Assembly (NCBI RefSeq): GCF_902388705.1 | Contig: NZ_CABMQJ010000042.1 | Coordinates: 1 to 18,856 of the forward strand | DNA: 18,856 nucleotides | Direction: 5' to 3' | Origin: an uncultured Alistipes sp. | GTDB taxonomy: Bacteria; Bacteroidota; Bacteroidia; Bacteroidales; Rikenellaceae | Part shown: positions 14,864 through 18,856 of the stretch, piece after piece | How the letters are laid out: each line of letters starts with the position of its first letter | Numbering within the stretch: the first letter of the stretch is position 1 | The notes under the pieces: model-generated | Databases searched by the model: none | Told to the model about the DNA's origin: nothing | The model's input: only the letters and a program-made list of their open reading frames with translations | Translations under genes and position numbers: made by a program

Positions 14864-15205
14864 ACCACCCGCCACCTGCACCGCATCAGCAGTCCCCGCG
14901 GCAAATCCGCCGCATAGTTCCCCGCTCCCGAACTCGCACTTCCTATTTACCCGGCGCCTCCGCAGCGGTTCCGGAGCCGTACCCCGGTTTCACTATTCTC
15001 CGTCCCGGCCCTGCCTGACCGGCTCTCATCAGCATCTCCCGCCCGCTGCATATGCCCGGCTCCGGATTTCACGCCCTCCGTCCTGCTGCAACCGCCCGGC
15101 CTTGATTCCGCCGGCCTTCCGCCCCCGCATCCTCCGTTAGCTCCCTGTCCGCCCGCCCCGGCCTCTTCCGGCCCGTGCTCCCGGGAACGCGGCTCCCGAT
15201 ACGAA
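14864..15205. other. C-rich non-coding stretch
   Basis: No credible gene, promoter or long repeat is visible. The plus strand is strongly C-biased: over 14881-15180 I count 142 C against 65 G. Open frames on either strand here give low-complexity Arg/Gly/Pro/Ala translations without recognisable domains. Confidence 0.6.
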
Positions 15206-15233
15206 AAAAGTCCCCGCCAAAGCGGGGACTTTT
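15206..15233. terminator. Bidirectional Rho-independent terminator between convergent operons
   Basis: AAAAGTCCCCGC (15206-15217) and GCGGGGACTTTT (15222-15233) form a perfect 12-bp stem with a CAAA loop. A run of six A (15204-15209) gives six T on the minus strand. It sits 30 bp beyond the phosphopantetheinyl transferase stop and mainly ends the ftsZ-gldE operon, while also stopping plus-strand transcripts. Confidence 0.93.
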
Positions 15234-15262
15234 GTATATCAGCAGGGCGCACAACACCCGGA

Positions 15263-15826
15263 TTACATAATATATACGATGATAAAGCCGTCGCTGCGGC
15301 GCAGGGAAAGACCGACGGGTTCCTCCCCTCCGATATGTCCGGCAACCGTACCCGCTTCGAAATCCACCGCGTCTACATGCAAATCGTCCAGCAAATCCAG
15401 TCCCGGGCGCCCGGCATACTTATAAAGCGCCTCCTTGGCACACCACACGACGGCCGGAAGCAGCGGATCGGAAGACAACGCCTGTTCCTGCGGGGACATG
15501 TAGCGCGGCAGGGCCCGGCTGAAATCCCGCGATTCGGGTTCGATGTCCACGGCGCACGGCGCATCGGAAACGCAAACCGCCACGCGGCCCGCACAGTGCG
15601 ACACCCCGATACAGGCCCTGCCGTCCCCGACGACGGGCGCCCCGTGGCCGTTGTAGCCGATCTGCACATCCGGGCCGAGCGCACGGCGCACGATGGCGCG
15701 CCATGTAAGGTATTCCCTGCGGCGGTGTTCCCGCAGAAAGCCCTGCGCCGCGGCGAACTCCTCCGCCGTCACCCACCGGGCGGCATCGGCCTCGGCCATC
15801 GGCGGCTCTATGAAGAGTGCCCTCAT
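15263..15826 (-). CDS. 4'-phosphopantetheinyl transferase superfamily protein
   Basis: Such enzymes move the phosphopantetheine arm of coenzyme A onto a serine of an acyl or peptidyl carrier protein. In this 187-residue protein the family motifs are intact: GVSHCAG with H77, the metal-binding VDIE with D94 and E96, and WCAKEALYK with W128, K131, E132 and K136. The size is near that of compact Sfp-type enzymes and longer than AcpS (about 125). The ATG overlaps the gldE stop (ATGA, 15823-15826), so it is co-translated with gldE and is the last gene of the ftsA-ftsZ-gldE unit before the terminator. The carrier protein it serves is not in the window. It could be the housekeeping enzyme or one for a secondary pathway. 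Confidence 0.9.
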   Translation of the reverse strand: MRALFIEPPMAEADAARWVTAEEFAAAQGFLREHRRREYLTWRAIVRRALGPDVQIGYNGHGAPVVGDGRACIGVSHCAGRVAVCVSDAPCAVDIEPESRDFSRALPRYMSPQEQALSSDPLLPAVVWCAKEALYKYAGRPGLDLLDDLHVDAVDFEAGTVAGHIGGEEPVGLSLRRSDGFIIVYIM

Positions 15827-17106
15827 GCCGGTAAGTCCACGCGGATTTTGTCGACCCGGTGCCCGTCGACCTCCTGCACCGTAAAACGAATGTCGTGCGA
15901 CGTGAAGAGATCGCCCTTGCGGGGGAAGTCGCGCTTGAGTTCGAGCATCAGCCCCGCGAGGGTTTCGGCCTCGCCCTTAACGTCGGAGAATGTTCCCTCG
16001 TCGAGTCCCAGCACGCGCTCGAAATCCCCGAGATGGCTCTTGCCGTCGAAGACGTAACTCTTTGCGTCGATGCGCGTGTAGAAACTCTCGTCGGCGTCGC
16101 TTTCGTCCGAAATCTCGCCCACGATTTCCTCGATGATATCCTCCAGCGACACCAGTCCCAGTGTCGAGCCGTACTCGTCGACGACTATGGCCATATGCAC
16201 CTTGTTCGACTGGAAATCCTCCAGCAGGTCGTTGATTTTCTTGTGTTCGGGAACGAAATAGGGCTTGCGCATAAGCTGCTGCCACCCGAACTCGTTGCCG
16301 TGGTTGATATAAGGCAGCAGGTCTTTGACATAGAGCGTACCCCGGATGTTGTCGACATCCTCTTCGTAAACCGGGATGCGCGAGAAACCCGATTCGATAA
16401 TCGTCTTTTTGACCGTTTCGTAGTCGTCGGTCATGTCGAGCGCCGTAATGTCGACACGGGGTTTCATGATTTCCTGCACTTCGGTATTGACGAAGTTGAC
16501 GATTCCCGACAGCATGCCATGCTCCTCGGGACTCGAACTCTGGGTCATATCCACCGCGTCGGCCAGCTCGTCGAGCGAAATCTCGCTCTTGTGCGCCGCC
16601 TTTTCGCTGATGCGGCTGCTCGTCCGCACGAGGGCATAAGAAATCGGATAGAAAATCCACCGCAGCACCGTAAGCGGCCGCGCCGCGAACTGCGCGAAGC
16701 GCACGGGGATGGTCTGCGCCAGCACCTTGGGCAGGATCTCGCCGAAGAGCAGCAGCAGGAAAGTCACCAGCACGGTTTTGAACAGGAACTCGAACCGCAG
16801 GAACGTGAAAAGCGAGTCGATGATACCGGCCGTGAGGATGACGATACAGATATTGACCAGGTTGTTGACCACCAGAATCGTCGCCAGCAGCAAATCGACG
16901 TTAGTGAGCAGGCGCAGCACCGCTTCGGCCGAAGCGGTCGCCCGCTTGCGCAGGTGCCGTATATCGTTGTGGGACAGCGAGAAAAACGAAGTTTCAGCCC
17001 CCGACACGAGCGCTGAAACACACAGCAAGCCCAACGTCACCGTGCACAGCACGGCGATATGGCCTGAAAATCCGTTAAACGTAATCCACGAACTTGTACT
17101 CTCCAA
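15823..17106 (-). CDS. gldE: GldE-type CNNM/CBS/CorC transporter-like protein
   Basis: This 427-residue membrane protein has the hemolysin C/CorC layout. An N-terminal CNNM (DUF21) domain with about four hydrophobic segments covers residues 15-160 and includes SGAETSFFSL and LLLFGEILPKVLA. A CBS pair covers about 210-335 (MKPRVDITALD, SGFSRIPVYEED, VVDEYGSTLGLVSLEDIIEE), and a CorC_HlyC domain runs from about 345 to 425. The best match is GldE, named from Flavobacterium gliding mutants where it is linked to GldD. In non-gliding Bacteroidales it is conserved and may have a general envelope or divalent-ion role. It starts 16 bp after the ftsZ stop and overlaps the transferase gene by 4 bp, so it is part of the division operon. 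Separating GldE from a generic CorC homologue on sequence alone is uncertain. Confidence 0.85.
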   Translation of the reverse strand: MESTSSWITFNGFSGHIAVLCTVTLGLLCVSALVSGAETSFFSLSHNDIRHLRKRATASAEAVLRLLTNVDLLLATILVVNNLVNICIVILTAGIIDSLFTFLRFEFLFKTVLVTFLLLLFGEILPKVLAQTIPVRFAQFAARPLTVLRWIFYPISYALVRTSSRISEKAAHKSEISLDELADAVDMTQSSSPEEHGMLSGIVNFVNTEVQEIMKPRVDITALDMTDDYETVKKTIIESGFSRIPVYEEDVDNIRGTLYVKDLLPYINHGNEFGWQQLMRKPYFVPEHKKINDLLEDFQSNKVHMAIVVDEYGSTLGLVSLEDIIEEIVGEISDESDADESFYTRIDAKSYVFDGKSHLGDFERVLGLDEGTFSDVKGEAETLAGLMLELKRDFPRKGDLFTSHDIRFTVQEVDGHRVDKIRVDLPA

Positions 17107-17122
17107 ACCGACGGTCGATTAG

Positions 17123-18445
17123 TTAATCAAAAAGCGATCCGCCCTGCGAATCGGGTGCCTGCTGGCTGCTTTCGGCCTCCTCGCGCAGCACCTCCTTGCG
17201 TCCGCCGGGCATCTGTACGATGAACTTCGAGTTGCGCGACTGGTAGGCCGGCTTGCTCAACAGCAAATCGATGTTGTTATAGCGGGTCGACTTGGCCCCG
17301 AGCATCACCTGTTCGGGAGGACGCTGCTGCGCGGCCTTGGGCGGAACGACGGGCTTAATGGGCTCCAATACGGGGGTGACGGGGTCTTTCACCGGCTCGA
17401 CGGCACGCACCGGGGGAATAATCTGCTTCATCACCCCTGCGGAAGCGTCGCCCTCGAATCCCGTGGCGACCACCACCAGCTCGATGGCGTTGCCCAGCTG
17501 GGGCTTTTCGCTCGTACCCCAGATGATGTTGGCATTGTGAATCACACCGTTTTCGTCCTGCACGCTGGCATGCGACTGAATGTACTCCAGGATGCGCACC
17601 ACCTCCTCGTACATCAGCGAATCGGCATTCGACACGGAGATGTTCAGCAGGATGTTCTTGGCGCCCGAAATCAGGTTGTGATCCAGCAGCGGCGAACGCA
17701 GCGACGCCTCGGCAGCCGTTTCGGCGCGGTTGTCGCCCTCGGCCGTAGCCACGGCCATGTGGGCGCGGCCGCTGTCGCGCATCACCTTCGAAACATCGGC
17801 GAAGTCGACGTTCACCAAATCGCTCTCGACGGTGATAATCTCGGCAATGCCCTTCGCCGCCGAACACAGGATGTCGTCGGCCTTGCCGAACGCCTGTTTG
17901 AGCGAGAGGCGCCCGTAAATCTCCAGTATATTTTCATTGTTGATAATCAGCAGCGAATCGACATTCTGGCGCAACTCCTCGATACCGCGGAAAGCCTGCT
18001 CGTAGCGAATCTTCCCCTCGACGGCCAGCGGCGAGGTGACGATGGCCACGGTCAGCAGCCCCATCTCCTTGGCCAGTTTGGCGATGACGGGCGAGGCGCC
18101 CGTACCCGTACCGCCGCCCATACCGGCCGTGATGAAGAGCATGCGCGTACCCGACTCCTCGAGGTGCTGGCGGATTTCGGGCAGCGATTCGACCGCGGCG
18201 CGGCGGCCGTTCTCGGGATCGTTTCCTGCCCCGAGGCCCTCCGCCCCGAGGCGTATCTTCAACTCCACAGGACTCTTGTCGAGCGCCTGCTGGTCGGTAT
18301 TGCACACCATGAACGTCACGCCCCGGATGCCCAGGTTCCACATGTGGTTCACGGCATTGCCGCCGGCACCGCCGACGCCCACCACCATGATGATCGAACC
18401 GTCCGTTTTCGGGGCTTTGATCTCCGACATCAATTCGTCTGTCAT
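17123..18445 (-). CDS. ftsZ: Cell division protein FtsZ
   Basis: FtsZ is the tubulin-like GTPase that forms the cytokinetic ring. The 440-residue protein shows GVGGAGGNAVNHM (about 23-35), the tubulin signature GGGTGTG at 110-116, and the T7-loop catalytic residues N212, D214 and D217 in NVDFADV. A GTPase and polymerisation domain to about residue 335 is followed by a Pro/Val-rich linker and a C-terminal patch (NNIDLLLSKPAYQSRN), likely the site for FtsA. A polar tail of about 35 residues continues beyond it. The start ATG at 18445 is preceded by AAAAAGGAATTAACGAT, one of the few Shine-Dalgarno-like sites here (AAGGA). The 171-bp gap to ftsA has no consensus promoter, so expression from upstream in the division cluster is likely. 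Confidence 0.98.
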   Translation of the reverse strand: MTDELMSEIKAPKTDGSIIMVVGVGGAGGNAVNHMWNLGIRGVTFMVCNTDQQALDKSPVELKIRLGAEGLGAGNDPENGRRAAVESLPEIRQHLEESGTRMLFITAGMGGGTGTGASPVIAKLAKEMGLLTVAIVTSPLAVEGKIRYEQAFRGIEELRQNVDSLLIINNENILEIYGRLSLKQAFGKADDILCSAAKGIAEIITVESDLVNVDFADVSKVMRDSGRAHMAVATAEGDNRAETAAEASLRSPLLDHNLISGAKNILLNISVSNADSLMYEEVVRILEYIQSHASVQDENGVIHNANIIWGTSEKPQLGNAIELVVVATGFEGDASAGVMKQIIPPVRAVEPVKDPVTPVLEPIKPVVPPKAAQQRPPEQVMLGAKSTRYNNIDLLLSKPAYQSRNSKFIVQMPGGRKEVLREEAESSQQAPDSQGGSLFD

Positions 18446-18616
18446 ATCGTTAATTCCTTTTTATCCTAACTACCTGAAAATTTGCCGCTCCCACAGCCGG
18501 GCGGCGTTATCGCGGCATTCAGCCGTGTTTGCTAATCTGTCCATCCCCGAACCCTCGGGAACGGTTTGCCGCAAGGCGACCGGCGATTCAACCGGAATAC
18601 GCGCGGGCAGTCGTCA

Positions 18617-18856
18617 CTAAATCTCCTCGTCCTCGGCGGCGGTGAAGCTCTTGTTGATTTTGTCGAAAGTCTTCTGGAAAATCGAGCCCCAATCGCGCTT
18701 ACGCTTGGGTTCAATCACCGGAGCGGGCTCCTGATCCCTCTCCGGCAAAGCCTCTTCATTACCGGCCGGCTGCGAAGCAACAGGCGCAGCCGCCTGTGCG
18801 GGTTGCTGGAAACGCGGCGCGGGACGATACCCGGCTGCCGGCTGCACAGGCTGGAA
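18617..18856 (-). CDS. ftsA: FtsA, C-terminal end only (5' part outside window)
   Basis: The frame is open to the window edge; 79 codons are visible before the TAA at 18617. They encode a Pro/Ala/Gln-rich linker and then KRKRDWGSIFQKTFDKINKS with an acidic end. Position directly upstream of ftsZ on the same strand, and a terminal amphipathic helix (W, I, F, F, I, F on one face, with basic residues) like the FtsA membrane-targeting sequence, support the call. The ATPase core is not visible, so the identification depends on context. Confidence 0.75.
   Translation of the reverse strand, partial: FQPVQPAAGYRPAPRFQQPAQAAAPVASQPAGNEEALPERDQEPAPVIEPKRKRDWGSIFQKTFDKINKSFTAAEDEEI

Noticed and set aside
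14947..15345. Minus-strand ORF of 132 codons in the C-rich gap
   Set aside because: Low-complexity Gly/Arg/Ala product running through a strong terminator and into the transferase gene.
15859..17016. Long plus-strand ORF of 385 codons opposite gldE
   Set aside because: Antisense shadow produced by high GC codon usage; no promoter or recognisable motif.

Overview
The window is a gene-dense, GC-rich chromosomal segment of a Bacteroidota bacterium, most likely order Bacteroidales and plausibly Rikenellaceae/Alistipes (inference). Support comes from Bacteroidota-typical families (DUF3098, DUF4270, GldE, YfhO), promoters of the form TTTG-N20-TAnnTTTG instead of the E. coli sigma-70 type, few Shine-Dalgarno sites, and conserved Bacteroidales gene order. 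No rRNA, tRNA, CRISPR array, insertion sequence or prophage gene was seen.

Layout. 1-5323 (+): the C-terminal part of a YfhO-type membrane protein, then ftsX, a DUF3098 membrane protein, uppP, truB and queA, very tightly packed (cell envelope, division and tRNA modification). 5335-7914 (+): a new promoter, an orphan glycogen-synthase-like N-terminal domain, and an overlapping DUF4270 lipoprotein gene. 7934-11624 (+): a hairpin, topA, an exported C1B cysteine peptidase and a very strong terminator. 11625-12470: a stretch without conventional genes that holds a three-copy 83-bp tandem repeat and a complete small minus-strand transcription unit (promoter, 25-codon ORF, terminator). 12471-13112 (-): a pentapeptide-repeat protein with a Qnr-like C-terminus. 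13393-14863 (+): a textbook promoter and a BamA/TamA-like outer-membrane beta-barrel protein without POTRA domains. 14864-15200: a C-rich non-coding stretch, followed by a bidirectional terminator. 15263-18856 (-): the division operon end ftsA (partial) - ftsZ - gldE - a 4'-phosphopantetheinyl transferase.

How the genes work together. Two division-related blocks face each other across the window: ftsX/uppP on the plus strand and ftsA/ftsZ on the minus strand. UppP recycles the lipid carrier for peptidoglycan synthesis, FtsX belongs to the division-linked FtsEX complex, and FtsA tethers FtsZ to the membrane. TruB and QueA modify tRNA. The accessory and least explained material lies in the middle, at 11625-13112. 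There the small transcription unit, the structured repeat array and the Qnr-like protein sit next to each other, downstream of the topoisomerase I operon.
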